From contig OX637394.1 in assembly GCA_951799425.1 (NCBI GenBank), positions 47,162,142 to 47,226,141 of the forward strand: a DNA stretch of 64,000 bases. The letters run 5' to 3'. This stretch comes from Ilex aquifolium. Taxonomy: Eukaryota > Streptophyta > Magnoliopsida > Aquifoliales > Aquifoliaceae. Positions 34,316 to 47,768 of this stretch are shown here, in pieces (position 1 is the stretch's first letter; every line of letters starts with the position of its first letter). A program made the position numbers and the translations under genes. The notes beneath the pieces were generated by a model, which was not told where the DNA came from, did no database searches, and saw nothing but the letters and a program-made list of their open reading frames with translations.

Positions 34316-36372
34316 TCATCTAGTCTTGTCAAGGCCTACAATATGAAAAATGAAGCATGCTCTCAAACAATCAAACAGGCATAAGAGAATGGACAACTAT
34401 GTCAGACATTGTCATATGCTATAGATATTTTCTTAAGACCTAAAATCTCCATCCAGAAGAAGGTAAGGATGGTGATTAAACAAGAGAAATATCACACAGT
34501 TACTGTTTAACTTGCCCTAACCTAACATCTCCAAACTCTGACATCCTTAAAGCTTCCAAGTATGATACCGAGTCCTCAAGTTTTCAATCAATTCAGTGGT
34601 TTTTAGACTACTTCAGTAAAACTTACCAGAAATTTAACAGGAGGAAAGGGACATCAAGGAGGTCCTACAAAGATCTGCTAGATACCTAGATCAATAATAA
34701 AAGTCCACTCGTTAGGCGATCTATTCGAAAAAGAAACTACTTGTTGAACTCAAGGAAATTACAAACAACATAGGGCAGAAAAGCAACAATAACCAAAACC
34801 CATTTCAGTGAGTTAGGAAATGAAGATGACATTGCAAAAAATGGAACGATCAATATGTGATCCATTACGGAATCCAATCAAAACTTCCTTTATTTAGCAA
34901 GCCTGCAGAAAACATTATCATCTACTGCAATTAGGTCGAAAGGAAGGACTAAAAAACTAGTGACAATTCACCAAAATTCTAAGGGCCACCCAGACACGTT
35001 GCTATATATCGATATCCCAAAAGACTTCCGAAAAACAAAGCAGGATTCTGCTACATATTTTTGAACTGAAATGATTCGGAAACTTTTAAATCCTTCTGTT
35101 CTCATAAAAATCTTAAACGGAAGTGTTGGGGTAGAAATTTAGAGAATATCCAAACCTATTCCTTGAAATGCATGACCAAACAAGAAGAGCAACCAACAAA
35201 GGTACAAGGAAGCCACTACATCACAACTTTATCAAATACCAAACATAACCGATTTTATTTTTTAAAAAAAGATCTTAAACAGAAATTATAGGTCCTCCTC
35301 CATTCATATATAAGGCACTCTAGAAAATGCCATTGTCATCCCTTACATAACAACTCAATAGTTTCCATTCAAACCAACCATATTTCATTATCATTCTTCT
35401 GTGGACTATGAAACTCAAAAGGAACCATTTTATGTGTGTGTCTATATGGGTCTGTTTGGAATGCCAATATCAACTGCATCACAATCATCTTCATCCTCAA
35501 CTTTTTTTGTTTTGTTGAAAATGCATCCTAATTCAATTCCTATGCTTTACACAACTAGATCTACTGACTACCACTCTGAAATTGAAGCAAAAGGACTGAT
35601 GTCCAATGGACCGCCATTCTCCTCGACAAAGATTTACTTTTGTAACATGTTTATCTCTCACTTCGACTTTTACCTCTCCTCCTCTCTCCCCTTCTGTATA
35701 TGACTTTAAAAAAAAACATACGACCACTTCATTTCAAGCACCCCCATGTCCATCAGAAAATGTGACAACATCAGTATATTGACCACAATGAATTGATTGT
35801 TAATGAAAAATCAGACCACAACATGCACACAAAGACCCATACAACACTTGCAGCTTTAAGCATACAAACAAATTATAGCAACTCGGATTAAAAATAACAG
35901 CTCATCAATTTGCCTATTAGTCAAATCAAACAACAAAAAGGTAATAATTTGAACTATAATTAATGAAATTTGACAACTACTAAAACGGAATCTTTTTCGA
36001 TAAATACCTTCGGGAAGCCAACCATAACCGCGTTGAGAGATGGTGAGCATGGACGTCATCAATGCCGAAGCAGTCGCAGTGTGGTACGGTTGCATCGATT
36101 CCACACACGCACTCAATTCAACTGGACACCTTCAAGAACAGCACCATGATGCTTACATATGTCCATATATATATATATAGTCATCTGTATATTTGTACTT
36201 GTATGTGAATATATGGTTACCTGAAGATTCGCGATGAGAGAGGGTTTCTGGTTGTGATGCGAAAGGGAGAACGAGCGGCTTTGGCTTCGGAGGCGAGCCG
36301 GGCGGCGGCGTTTCGGACGGAGGTTGATCGGTAAACCGATTTTGCGGCGGAGGATACGGCGGCGCAGGCCAT
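34316..36372 (-). CDS. NONRESPONDING TO OXYLIPINS 2-like mitochondrial protein
   Basis: Three coding exons are modelled: 36,221-36,372, 36,008-36,129 and a 20-base terminal exon 34,316-34,335, joined AG|G and G|GC, giving 97 aa. The first exon encodes a basic, Ala/Ser/Arg-rich presequence ([19 protein letters not shown]) typical of mitochondrial import. The second holds the family signature [20 protein letters not shown] and the end YGWLPE. The small exon (acceptor TTGTAG) adds G-LDKTR-stop, which resembles the short C-terminus of one isoform class in this family. NOXY2 acts in 9-lipoxygenase oxylipin responses in Arabidopsis mitochondria. Exons 1 and 2 are well supported; the terminal exon is an inference from splice phase and wording, and other 3' exons by alternative splicing are possible in the 1.67 kb intron. 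Confidence 0.75.
34336..36007 (-). other. Long intron of the NOXY2-like gene
   Basis: About 1.67 kb of AT-rich sequence. No nested gene or clear transposon seen; open frames at 35,401-35,727 on both strands show no family signature. Confidence 0.5.
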
Positions 36373-37407
36373 TTGATGAGGAGAAAATGAGCTGAGCCTT
36401 AACTTTCTAGTTCGAATCGAAGGAGAGGGTTTCTGCTATCTGAGTGTAGGGTTTTGAGAGTGTTGGATGCGAAAATGCCTAAACCCCTAGGAGGGTGTTT
36501 GGATGGAGGGGGATACAAGTTGGAGGCACTTTAAGACGGATACAAGTAATGCTTGGACAAGTTTACCCCTCTCTTGCAAGTTTTCCACCATATCTATTCT
36601 TAATCGAATCGAATCAAACTTATCGAGCTGGTTTTTTTCAATGAACTAAAAAATTATTCAAACTCATTTTCGAATACGAACCGAGTCTGAATAACTTGAT
36701 TATTTTACATATAAATAAGTGAAATTTAACGAATTCATGTTTTTTATAAACGAGCCTAAAAAATTATTCTTATTCCCACATTGTCTCCCAACACAACGTG
36801 TAAGTCTCACTCTCCCTATTTCTTGTATATTGTATTTTGTCTAAAAAAATGAGAACTCGTCATTTGAGATGAAGTTTTTTAGTCGAACAATCTCGCAAAG
36901 AAGGAGAGTGGGTCATAAATCACTTACAAAATGTCATTCTAAATGACGTTTTCAAGCTAGAAACATAAAACTCAAGTGCGTTTATATATAAATAAATCTT
37001 CACGCAAGACAATAAAATATATCATACTGATGACACTCGTACAAATTCAACTCCAAAAAACATCATACTCGGCGGATGAGAGGAGAAAGACTATTAGTAT
37101 TGTGCATAAATACAAGGATTCAAGTTCATTCTCAAAACTTCATATTCGCTTCTCTCTCCCCAACTGTTCCTCTTTCAGTAAACGCACTGCTAGCATTACT
37201 ATAGCACAGACATGAGCCTAATATCCAAAGAAAAAGTCTGTAAAGGCTTCTGGGATCAATCAAATTACATGGTAAGCATTTGCATTTCATTCTTTGCTTT
37301 GACACCCCCGAGCAACTGAAAGAAAAAGCCTGCTTCTTATTGACAGCATTGAACCGAGATACACCTGGCATACACATTGGCTCCAGGTAATTTGCTCATT
37401 AAGGGAC
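36373..37407. other. Intergenic region between the NOXY2-like and DCAF13 genes
   Basis: Head-to-tail spacing of about 1 kb. It carries the NOXY2-like promoter/5' UTR (to about 36,500), an ACGAGCC-type dispersed repeat (36,590-36,770), and the DCAF13 3' UTR side near 37,400. Nothing else is recognisable. Confidence 0.5.
36590..36770. repeat. Dispersed ACGAGCC-type repeat, decayed copy
   Basis: Contains 'aactaaaaaattattcaaac' and 'aaacgagcctaaaaaattat', matching the wording of the larger copy at 31,990-32,310. Confidence 0.5.
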
Positions 37408-40400
37408 TCACTCAACTTCTTTAATGATTCTTCTTTTCCGCATTGGCTCCTTTGGCATACTTCCTGGAGCACTGTGTGCTCTCCTCCTCTCGTCTTTCCT
37501 TCTCTCGGCCTCAACCATTATACGTCTGAGAGAAGCTGCCTTGTATATTGCTTTTGGCAAGTGTCTGTGCCTGCACAACCAACACCCAAGAAAAGTGATA
37601 ATACAGCTTTGATTTTTCTAGTCTACATCTTGATAGACGACAGGCAAAGTATTTGTTTAAGTGCCAGAGAGCAAGTAAATTTTTGCAGCTAACTGAGCCC
37701 CACTTGGGGAGTTTCTAGTTCATGCAAAGAAATGTGGTCAAAAGATGGTTGACGGAAAGACAGGCAACAAGCAAGGTTTTGATGAATCTGACGGGGAAAA
37801 ACATGGTAAAACCAGGTGCGCTATAAGAGCTCCATAAATACTGTTTCAAATTATTCACAGAAGTCTAATACTGAGCCAATCTGCTTCACAAAACACCAGT
37901 TAAAATAAAACATAAGGCAATTTGAATGGTATAACTTTTTAATTTTCTATTACCTCACAATCCGCTTGACCTCAGGGAGATGCTTGTACCGATTTTTGAC
38001 AGCCTCCAGATATTCATGCTTTTTACGTTCCCTTGGCAGAAGCTGTAACATGTGGCATGACAGCGTCAGCATATGATTTACGGTGCAATAATATAGAAAA
38101 TGATTTAATTTGCAGAGTTCAGTTCGCAAAACAACAAAACTAGCAAAAAAAAATCAACTGATTTGAAGTGGCGAATACAACTGGATACATAAAGAGAACA
38201 AGATCTTAGAAGGCTAGAACACTTGAACTTAAACGGGAGGATGAAACAGTGCAGAGGACGAGATACATACGACTCCCAATTGTTCAGATGCTCTAGCTTT
38301 CCAAAGCCGAAGGTTTGTGTCATCACTCCCTGAGATAACATAACTTGCATCACAGCTGAACTTGACGCAAAATACCCTACGTTAACAACAGATTTAGGTC
38401 AGTACACACAATTGATGAATGGAATAAAAAACTTCAACTTAGTCAAAATAAATGGACTCCATCATACAGATCGCAGGTTGTTCATGAGTATTCAGAAACC
38501 AAAATAAGAAGGTGACAGCTTAAGGTGGTTAGTTCAAAATTTAACAATGGCAAACCTTTGCATTCTCTTGGTATGATAGACTTCTCTGCTATGACCACCA
38601 TTATACTGGAATATTCTCACCTACAATGCATAAATAAGATATAATCATAGTAGTGCGGCTATATTAGATCAATATCACAAAAAAGTTCAAAACTGGAATA
38701 CGATTCAGCTACTCAAAGAGAACTCACTGTTCTATCATATGATCCAGTTACAAATTCACGACCAGTTGGAGAGTAATCAATATCCAGCCTGTAAATGGTT
38801 CAAGAAACATTTGCATAGATGATATCCCAAAAGGACAAACAAGTGGGAAATACACACAAAAATATGATTCAAGATCTGCATGTCCAGCCTCTTACACTGC
38901 AGAAACATGATCTTTGTGCACACACTTTGCTTCATCCAACTTTCTTATATCATAGCTGTAGCAATTGCAATCTTCATTTGCCTACATTAATGTGATGTGT
39001 CAGCAGCTTTATAAAAAGAACAGGAAAAGCTACACATGGGAAATGCCAAGTGTACACATAACTCTTGATGTAAATCTAAATTACGACAATCAAATTGCTT
39101 AATGGGTTCATCTCCAAACTTTTGCATGCTTATCGAGCCAGAATTTCTATAATGATGCAGGAAGTAAACATCATATAAGCAACTCTTTTCCAGTTTAATG
39201 TGAAGTGCAATAAGTTACTTGTTCTTGTTAAGAGACTCCCCTCCCTCATTCTACATCAGTCTAGGACCATCACAACGATGCTTAAAAGATTAAATCCAAA
39301 TTCAGTCCTAGCGAGAGTTTTTTTCCTTGTTGCAAGATAATTTTTTTTCTTTTCTTTGAGGGGGAGTATGCAGAAAAGCAACTGTTGCTGAAATTAGCTT
39401 CCACTGAAGTACTTACAGATGTAAAATTCATAGGCTCCATGGGATTCCAAGATATAGAATTGGTTTTCGTCTGTAATAAGAAAAATGAAGTTAGAAGTTC
39501 TAATCTATAACTTCAAATAACATTCATAAAATACTTTTCATAAGTGATGGATAAAAGCATATTCCAAAGGTAAGAACATGTAACTATTGGGGGTTTGCAG
39601 GAGAGACAGAGAGAGAGATGGGGTATTATGGTCATTTTATCTCTGTAGTTAACGGTGTTAATGGTGCACTTTAGTCCACTAACTATGTGAGCATTATGTG
39701 GATATTTCTAAATGTAAAGGAGTTGATGTGCAAAAGGGGAAAACTATAAAGAGGTAAAGGGAAGTTTGCCCTAAAAGTTGCATCAATCACTGAGATACTA
39801 ACAGTTGTCCCCCAGGTTTGTTTCTGAGAACAACATTCAAGTGGCAGACATGCTTATAAATACGAAATTTAGCACATCCATTTTTGTTCTTGGTATCTAA
39901 TCAAGGTCACCGGTTCAGTGGTTAAAATTCAGTCCAATAACCTTTAAGTTGTTGGTTCAAGCCTGAGGCAACCACTTTGTGCAAATAATGTCAAAAGTAA
40001 GGTATGTACACAATTTACCCCTCCCAGACCACCATTACTGGGTATTAAACTTGGTGCTATTGGTTTCTAAAGCATTTGAACCAATCAAATTCCAGCAAAT
40101 TTTTTCTTCCAAAAAATTTCATCACTGCAAAAGTTGCCTGCAGTAGATCATCACAAGCAAGAACAGAATTTTAAGTGATTATTATTGGAAGAGTTCATTT
40201 AAAAAAATTCATTCTATCTTAGATGAACTACAGGAACGGCAGGTGCGACAACATTCATGAATAGTCTTTGATCAGCACAGAATATTCATTATAGCTCAGA
40301 AATATTGTAAAATTAGATTTTAAGACTTTATTCAAATGCTGACAAATTTAAGTGCCAATTTGCCAGAATTACCCTCATGATAAGCTTAGTTGCTGGGGAT

Positions 40401-43400
40401 GACGTTCGCAAATCATATATCATTATGCTACGGTCACTGCCAGAGAAAAAAAAAACAGATGTATCGAAAACATGTAAAAGCGGCATATAGAAATCATACA
40501 AGATAGGAATCTGAACAAAATATCAATGCAACCCATTTATGAAACTCATTACAGAACATGAAGATTGGCAACAACAACAAAAAAAAACAGATTTAATGTT
40601 AAAAAAAAAAGTATACAAATATCTAGCACATGTAAGAAAATTGAATCTGTGTCAGGCACAACACTAACATATATCCTACTACAAGTTTACACAAATTAAA
40701 AGTGCATGTACGTACATTTATGCACAAAAAGACACATACACCCAAACCATATACACACAGAGAGAGATGGAGATAGAGAGAGTTATTGACAACAAAATAC
40801 TAAGCAAATGTAGTCCAAATTTTGAACTGGTCTCATCAAATCCCAATTCCAAAAGCCCATGCCAGGTTGTCAACGCGGCATAAGTCCTTGCTATTATGCT
40901 GTATGTCATGAAAGCATGAACACATATATACCTTCCAACTTTTGAACCCTTCCCGTAGGAAGAATTTAGACATTTGTATAGCTCAACAATGTATCAACAC
41001 AATTTTCCACCAATCTCTTTGAAGTTTGAACATGCATGTCTACAAAAACACAAACAAATACAAGAAAACAGACTCCAGTGAAATATAGAAGATACTAACA
41101 TATTGAATTTGTATATTCCATTAGTGCAGCGGTAAGATTACTCTAAGCCTCTATGCAAGGGTAAGACTACTTACATCTGACCCTCCCAGGAACACTGTCT
41201 TTTTCCTACACTGTCTTTTCTTTATAAGTGTTCCTAGTACTTATAGATAAAACCACCAGGAAAAATGGAGGCAATATATACAGCATAATAGAATACGTTG
41301 TATGCAGGAAAAATGGACGGCAATATCTACAGCATAATAGAATGTGGTGTATGCAGGAAAACTAAAAAATAATAGAGCATATCTCTCTTCTACATGTACA
41401 GGAACATGATTGATGTAGATGTTAAATGATGCATACCTAGCTGATGTCGCCAACATGTTTGGTTCTCCCGGATTAAACCGAACTGATATAACTGTATCTT
41501 TTCCCCATTCAAAACTGTTCACCGGCTGGGATCTACTTATGCAAACAAGTTACAGACTAAAAATTGAAACTTTTGAGTAGTTAAGGGAGAAGTAAAAAAA
41601 AAAGTCAAAATTTAAACCTGTTGTGGTCCCATATATCTACTTGGGCACCAGCTGTGGCAAAGAGATTACCGTCCCATTGGTGATCAACAGCCCTGGAAAA
41701 ATGGTATTAACAAATTGATTTTTTTTAAAAAGGACAGAAAATAAGAATTTAGTCAATGGAGTAATTACAACAATATAACAAAATTATTATTGTATCTTCT
41801 CTGTACACTAAGGAAATCTTACCAAAATGCATTCTTCCAAACGTAAACAGATATTGGCTGAAAGAGTAAAATGCATCTTGTTCAGACAAGTAATAATGGA
41901 ATGCTAATTCATGCACAACAAAAAAAAGTGAATAAATAAAGCACCAACCTTGGCAGAGTTATCGGATGAGTCATCCGAATCCATAGCAGTAGCAACAGGC
42001 ACACTCCACAGTCTGACACTGAAAGAAAATGATGAAAATGAGTGCAGAATTCTTCTAAGGTCAACCATAGGCGTGGCAAGGTGCATCCAAGGCCCAAGAC
42101 CCCAAGTTGGAGTTGCATAAATTTACTTTTGAGTCTAATTGAGTCATTTTATCGTTTCTTGCAGTCTACATTTTGCTGGATCAGGTTATTATGTTTTATT
42201 GGTGCATTCAGGGCCGGCCCAACAGCATGTTTAAAAAAGCCTAGGCTTTAGGCCCCATTTCAAAGGAAGGTCCTAAATTTTTAAACACGGTAAATAACTC
42301 ATGTAAAAAAGACCTTATAAAAATATAAGTCCAATCAATCATTTAGGCCCATAATTCAATCCAAATATTAAATATCTTAAAAAAAAATTAACAGTATAAA
42401 AAAAGGCTGAACTGAAAGGTCATATCAAATTAAAAAAAATCAAAAAATCAAATCATACCTTACTTTTAACTCTCTCTCTCTCTCGGTAAACCAACACAAA
42501 AGCAATTTTTCTTTTTCTTTCTCTCTCATTAAACTGAAACAAAAAAAACTCTTCTTATTCTTCTTCTCTCTCTGTCTCACATGGCTCTTAAGTCTCAACT
42601 CACAGATCAGACTCACGGTAACATACGAACGGTGAGACGGTGACTCGACCTCCATCCTCTATCATCAACTCGAGTTTTCATTGCAACATAAGGGACATGG
42701 TTTAGAACCAAAAAACCAACATTTGAGATCATTCAAGTCAGGTTCTATTGTTTCATAATTTTAAATTTTTTTGTTATATATTTTAACTATACTATATATT
42801 GTGTTTGTTTGGTTGTTATATAGTTATAAATAATATATTAATAATATGGCACCTAGAAGACAACCAAGTGGATACGAAAAATTAAAAAAAGAAAAAGAAA
42901 AATAGATCAACTAATAGAATATCAAAAATGATCTCTTGATAAATTTGTTACTAGTAACAAAAATAATGTAACAAAAAATTTAGATGAAAATTTTGAAAAT
43001 GAACAAGTAGATAATGAAATAGAAGAGAATAAAATAGAAAATATTGAAATTAATCGACTATGTCACAAGAAAGATTAACTGGATTAGCGATACTATCAAT
43101 TGAAAAAGATATGATAGCAAAACTTGAATATAAAAACTTAATTAATACTTTTGCAACTCAAAAAGTAAGAAAAATTAATTTTAAATAAAAAATATTAATA
43201 CTAAACATAGAAGGCCTCATTTAGAAGTATCGCTTTAGGCTCCAAATTGTCTTGAGCCACCCCAGCGCATTTATATCATTTTTTATACTTTGGACATTGG
43301 TATTAGTAGCATGTTTGCACCAATTTCTTCTAAGACCCAGAAGAAGGTACTAGAGTATTTGTGTTGGGCAAAGTTGGAAGTCTCTGAATTAGAGTTGAAC

Positions 43401-46135
43401 TAAGCTTAATTTAGTTTCATTTTCTCAATTTCGGAATGATTAGCCTTGTATTGTATTTTAATTTTGATTGCCTACACAAACATGCGCGCGCGCACACACA
43501 AACACATGTATATTTACAGATATAGTTGTAGCACATATTTATGCATGTATAGATATGTCACGCATAAGCTGCAATGATGTATCGCTTGGACATTGGGTTA
43601 TTGCATATTGAATACATGTCCCCACTCTAGTCTCTACGAATTAGCCCAGCTCGTCAAGACCTCATCTCCCGACTACGAGATCTAAGGTTCGTCTTTCCTA
43701 GAAGTGAGGTGTGTCATGGTAGAAAAGGCTTCACCTTACCAAAAATAAGACCTAAGTTCAATGCCCACAAACCGCTTAGCAGCTCGTATCCCCTTTTCCC
43801 TCATGAGTAAGCTAGACACATAGAATTATGTCAAGCACCTGTTGCCATCTCTATTTCTCTACATATATATGTTCACACAGCTTTTGAAGCCTCTTTCAGA
43901 TTTGTATGATGCTACCCTAACCCAAGTGGTAATGCATCAGGCGAGTGTTCCTAGTTTTCTTTCTCTTTTTCTTCTTCGTTTTCTCTGGAAAGTTTTTTTA
44001 TTTGACATCATTTCATACTTCTATTTTTTTTCCTTCTTCCGTCTTCCTGTTCTCTGTAAGTAATTATCCACAAACAAACCTCAATAAGTATTCTTTCAAT
44101 CCCTAAACCCCTGATTCCACAAAACCAAACCTCCCTTATAGCAATCCTTCAACCCTAGCCTCTTTGAAAACCATAAAATAAGATTTCACTGTTCACTTGG
44201 GATCTGTTCATAGCCCCAAGGCAGAACCTGTTCAACAACCAAAAACCATCTTTAATAATCCCAAACCAAAACCCTAATCAGCCCTTGAAAAACCTCTGCC
44301 AAAAACCAACATTGATACCTAATTTTTTGTGCTATAATGAAGAAATCCAGAACCACATAACGATCCATTGTGCCAAGAAGAGACATATCAACACATTCTC
44401 CAAATAGATGCAGATATATAATTGCTGCCTCACTGCAAAAGTTATGTCAAAGAAGTTTCAACTTACGTGCAATCAGTTCCACATGAAACAAGAATACGCC
44501 CATCTGTGGATGCTGTCAAACCACGTACAGCACCTTGGTGTCCAGGAAACTGACACACTGTTCGCCTTTTTAAAAAGTAAAATATAAAAATCAGATTAAC
44601 AGAAAATATATGCATGTTTGCATGATGCACTTGAAAAATAAAAATCAAACGAAACAAACAAAACATCCACAGCAACAATGAGAAAATTAAAGAAACAACA
44701 AATAAATTTTGTGATCTGTCCCACAATCCATGAATGTATACTGGATAACGAAGGTAGATGATAATGGGTTGCCATAGATAGGGTTTCAGGTCTGTTTTGG
44801 ACCTTCTACAATGCATGTAGACAACTGACATTCTTCCAATTAGCCAGTCAAAATCAGAACGTGAAAAAACGAATATTTTCACACATAGTGCATATGCACT
44901 AACAAACAATTGAGCTTTTTGCTCTTAAAATTTTAATCGATGTTTGGAGCATAAAATTTCGTATGAAAAGCATAATAAAATTCAAAATAAAATTATGGAT
45001 GGAATGTCAAAAAATCATCTCAAAAGATCCAAAGCAAGCATGAGAAAAAAACACACATACTTGAGGGAAAAAAAAAGAGGCTTTTATAATTTATAAACCC
45101 TATGAATTGACGTATACACTTATAGACATAAGTACTAGGAAAAAATTTCAATGCATATGTCCAGTGATAATCTTGTTTAAACACAAAAATAATTAATTAA
45201 ATGTGGTATAATATTACCTGGAAGCTAAATCCCACAGACGAATATCTGCAAAGAAAACAGAAACATATTTCAACGCTTACAGACTTCAAAGAACCAACTT
45301 TTAACAAAAGATACAACATTCACAATAATTCTATTTATTAATGAAAATTATAGCTCCCTTCAAGTAATACAACAAAGAAGAAACCATAGAAACTACTGCA
45401 AAACATAGCAAGCTAAGTACTAGTTGGATACAATTTACTTCCTAATTTAGATTTAGAAGTAATATACCCACTTGTACAGAAAACTGAAGCAAATTCCGCC
45501 CTCATCCCACAATATAAAGTAGTTTAGAAATATTATTCAAATGGTATACAAGACAACTGGTTTTCTTTAATTCAATTAATAAGACCAACAAATTTAATGA
45601 CCTTCTAAAATTTCATTAACCAGTTACTACGACGTTCTCAAATCAGTTTGAAAATGTAATAACATTAACTAAATGAACAACGCATAGCTATACCTCCATC
45701 CATGGAACCAGAAAATACTCCCTTCAAATGATTCGGGTTCTTTGCCATGCACGAGACAGCATCTATATGGCCATCCATTGCTCCAATGAATGGTCTTGCA
45801 AATACCTGATAATCCAAATTAACCAAATTAAGCAGACTAATCCCACATCAAAAAGGCAACTTTAGAATTAAAGATTACATAATCTCATCCGAAAAATTTA
45901 CCTTCTCTAATTTAGCTGCAGTAAGAGCTCGAACATATTCAACTGCCTTCTCTTGAGGTCGAAGGCTTGGGTCGAAATTTCGAAATACCCTCTGATACAG
46001 TCCAATCACAGAATAACTGGTTTAAATCCACTTCTAAGCGGGCAAAGGGGCCAAAGTTTTAATCATAGTCTTAAACAGAATTGAATTTTTTATATATGTA
46101 CGCACACGCACTCATTCACGCTTAGAGAGAGCGCT

Positions 46136-46167
<32 letters not shown>

Positions 46168-46243
46168 AAAGCAGTACCTGTAGGTCCTGACTTCGTTCGC
46201 GGGTGAATTCATCTGTAGAACGCGATATGACTTTTACCTTCAT
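37408..46243 (-). CDS. DCAF13: DDB1- and CUL4-associated factor 13 (SOF1-type WD40 protein)
   Basis: Seventeen coding exons keep one frame and give 452 aa: 46178-46243, 45902-45991, 45694-45805, 45218-45245, 44467-44565, 41949-42018, 41823-41857, 41618-41692, 41437-41532, 40373-40436, 39417-39470, 38896-38981, 38728-38788, 38556-38620, 38271-38376, 37954-38042, 37408-37570. All borders are GT..AG. The start MKVKVISRSTDEFTRERSQD, WD repeats (GHIDAVSC..SGSMDGDIRLWD, GHQGAVRG..CGTDCTVRLWS, ..ASDRSIMIYDLR, ..GSYDRTVRIFQ, ..GSDDTNLRLWK) and the C-terminal Sof1 domain (RERKKHEYLEAVKNRYKHLP ... MRKRRIIKEVE) are diagnostic. Family members act in the nucleolar small-subunit processome (18S rRNA maturation) and can be CUL4-DDB1 substrate adaptors. 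Length equals the usual plant size. Two microexons (28 and 35 nt) and a 2.45 kb intron 5 with a transposon are notable. Confidence 0.93.
39895..40063 (+). mobile_element. tRNA-derived SINE remnant in a DCAF13 intron
   Basis: Shows a B-box-like GGTTCAAGCCT (39,953-39,963) followed by 'gtaaggtatgtacac' and 'cctcccagacc', the wording of Au-type plant SINEs. It is antisense to DCAF13. Degenerate, with no clear target duplication. Confidence 0.5.
41121..41197 (+). mobile_element. Second SINE-like fragment in a DCAF13 intron
   Basis: 'gtgcagcggtaag' and 'gcaagggtaagactacttac' then 'atctgaccctcccagg' resemble the middle of the same SINE type as 39,895-40,063. Truncated. Confidence 0.4.
42209..43263 (+). 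mobile_element. Internally deleted hAT element in DCAF13 intron 5
   Basis: The left end is CAGGGCCGGCCCAACAGC; the right end reversed reads GGGGTGGCTCAAGAC and then 'aatttggagcctaaagc'. Candidate 8-bp flanks GGTGCATT (42,201-42,208) and AGCGCATT (43,264-43,271) agree at six positions. Inside, a start at 42,846 reads MAPRRQPSGYEKLKKEKEK, then decays (LDKFV.. in another frame). Near 43,060-43,185 comes SQERLTGLAILSIEKDMIAK and LINTFATQ, the C-terminal end of zinc-finger/hAT-dimerisation transposases. The catalytic middle is missing, as in a deletion derivative. Orientation is opposite to the host gene. Confidence 0.78.
46128..46163. repeat. (GA)n microsatellite in DCAF13 intron 1
   Basis: A run of about 15 GA dinucleotides. 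Another GA-rich stretch lies in the 5' UTR (46,261-46,340). Confidence 0.85.
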
Positions 46244-47768
46244 TGTGTGCGTCTGTGCGAGAAAGAGAGAGAGAGAGAGACGGGGAAAGAAAAACCCTGG
46301 AGAGAGAAACTAAAACCAGAGAGAGAGAAAGAGAGACGGGGCCTGTTTTGACGGGAGGCTTGAAGCGTTTCAAAGCCCACAGCTATGAGTCCGGCTAGCC
46401 CAATTAGCACCTATAGGTAAAAAGATGGGTTTTTACTTCTGTAACCTAAAATGACTGATTAGTAAAGTGCTTTGTTTAGTGCTTAAAAGAACGTCATTAA
46501 TGATCACTTTTTCATCAAAATCCAATATTTTTAGATATTTTAAATTTTGAACATGAATCACATAGAATGCGTGAGACAACAACTTAGGATTCCATCAAAA
46601 TTGCCTCCTCAAATACATTTACACAGAGATCAGAAAACTTCGTGTAGAATTTTATCTTTAACAAAAGAAATTGTCAACATCTTCTTTTCATCATCAGCGA
46701 GCGTCATCAAGTTCGAATTCTTATATTCAGTAATAGAATAACATATATTAAATTCACATTTATTGTATAGTAGTTCACTATATACTAAATGGTCTTATTC
46801 TCTTTAAATCCCCAAATCTATGTGACAAAATCCCTAATATATGACATAAATTATAAATATGGATCTCATTCTCTTTTGATCAAATGAATAACTAGTCAAA
46901 GCAAATTTTTAACACTATCTTAAGTAACAGTCTTGCATCACTGTATGAAAATTGAGAATATACATTTAGTATAAATTTTAATATGTCACTTCGTATTAAA
47001 TCAAGTGGGCCTTGTACCCATTTTAAATATGATCATCGGGTCATCTACCCATTGATTCTACCCCAAATAATTTAACTCGTCTGAACTATAAATCGACTTA
47101 ATCTTGATAACAGTTACTTTATTTTTTTTTGGTCAAGATAACAGTTACTTAAACAACCTTGGAAATAAACCTGAATCCACTTGTAACTACAAATAAATTT
47201 TTTTCCATGCCATTGTGAGTTAAATAGTGATGCGTGATGATTTTTCATTGGAATCAAAGTGTGTTCCTTAAGACAAAGGGTTGTAATTAACGGGTATAAT
47301 TTTTTTGGAATAAATTCGACCAACATTAATAAAACTCATACAATTCCTTATTGTGCGAGTAAAATTGTGTACGGCAAAAAATAAAAAATTTTGCGCTACA
47401 GTGACCAAGGAAACCCTCAATGCTTCAAAATGCCCTCCATAAAAAGACAGACTAACGATCATCAATCTCTACAAGATGTCCAAATGCCTCTTGAAATACC
47501 AATTTACTATTTTCTATAGCAACTAATCTCATATAACCAACTTGTGTAAAAGATTCCAGACATGGTAAAATGTACCTATATTTGTTGAAGAGGTCAATCC
47601 TCATTGTCAAGTTTACACTGTCCCAACACATCAAAAATGAAGCAAAAAACAACTCAAATGCTTTGTAATCCACACAATCCGGTGGATAAGCTAGCCCTTA
47701 AGCTCGATTCTATGGTTCTGGAGAATGTACAATTTGAGTGAAATTCGACCGGCTCTCATGAATATCAG
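46244..47768. other. Intergenic region between DCAF13 and RPN1
   Basis: RPN1 ends at 47,769 and DCAF13, on the same strand, starts 1.5 kb downstream. The right part should be the RPN1 3' UTR and the left part the DCAF13 promoter and GA-rich leader. No other element was recognised. Confidence 0.5.

Noticed and set aside
43600..43830. Possible SINE or tRNA-like piece in DCAF13 intron 5
   Set aside because: Wording such as 'aagacctcatctcccgac' looked repeat-like, but no A/B boxes or tail could be defined.
44463..44909. 148-residue minus-strand open frame ending in WD40 sequence
   Set aside because: Only the last part (44,467-44,565) is the DCAF13 exon; the upstream part is open intron.
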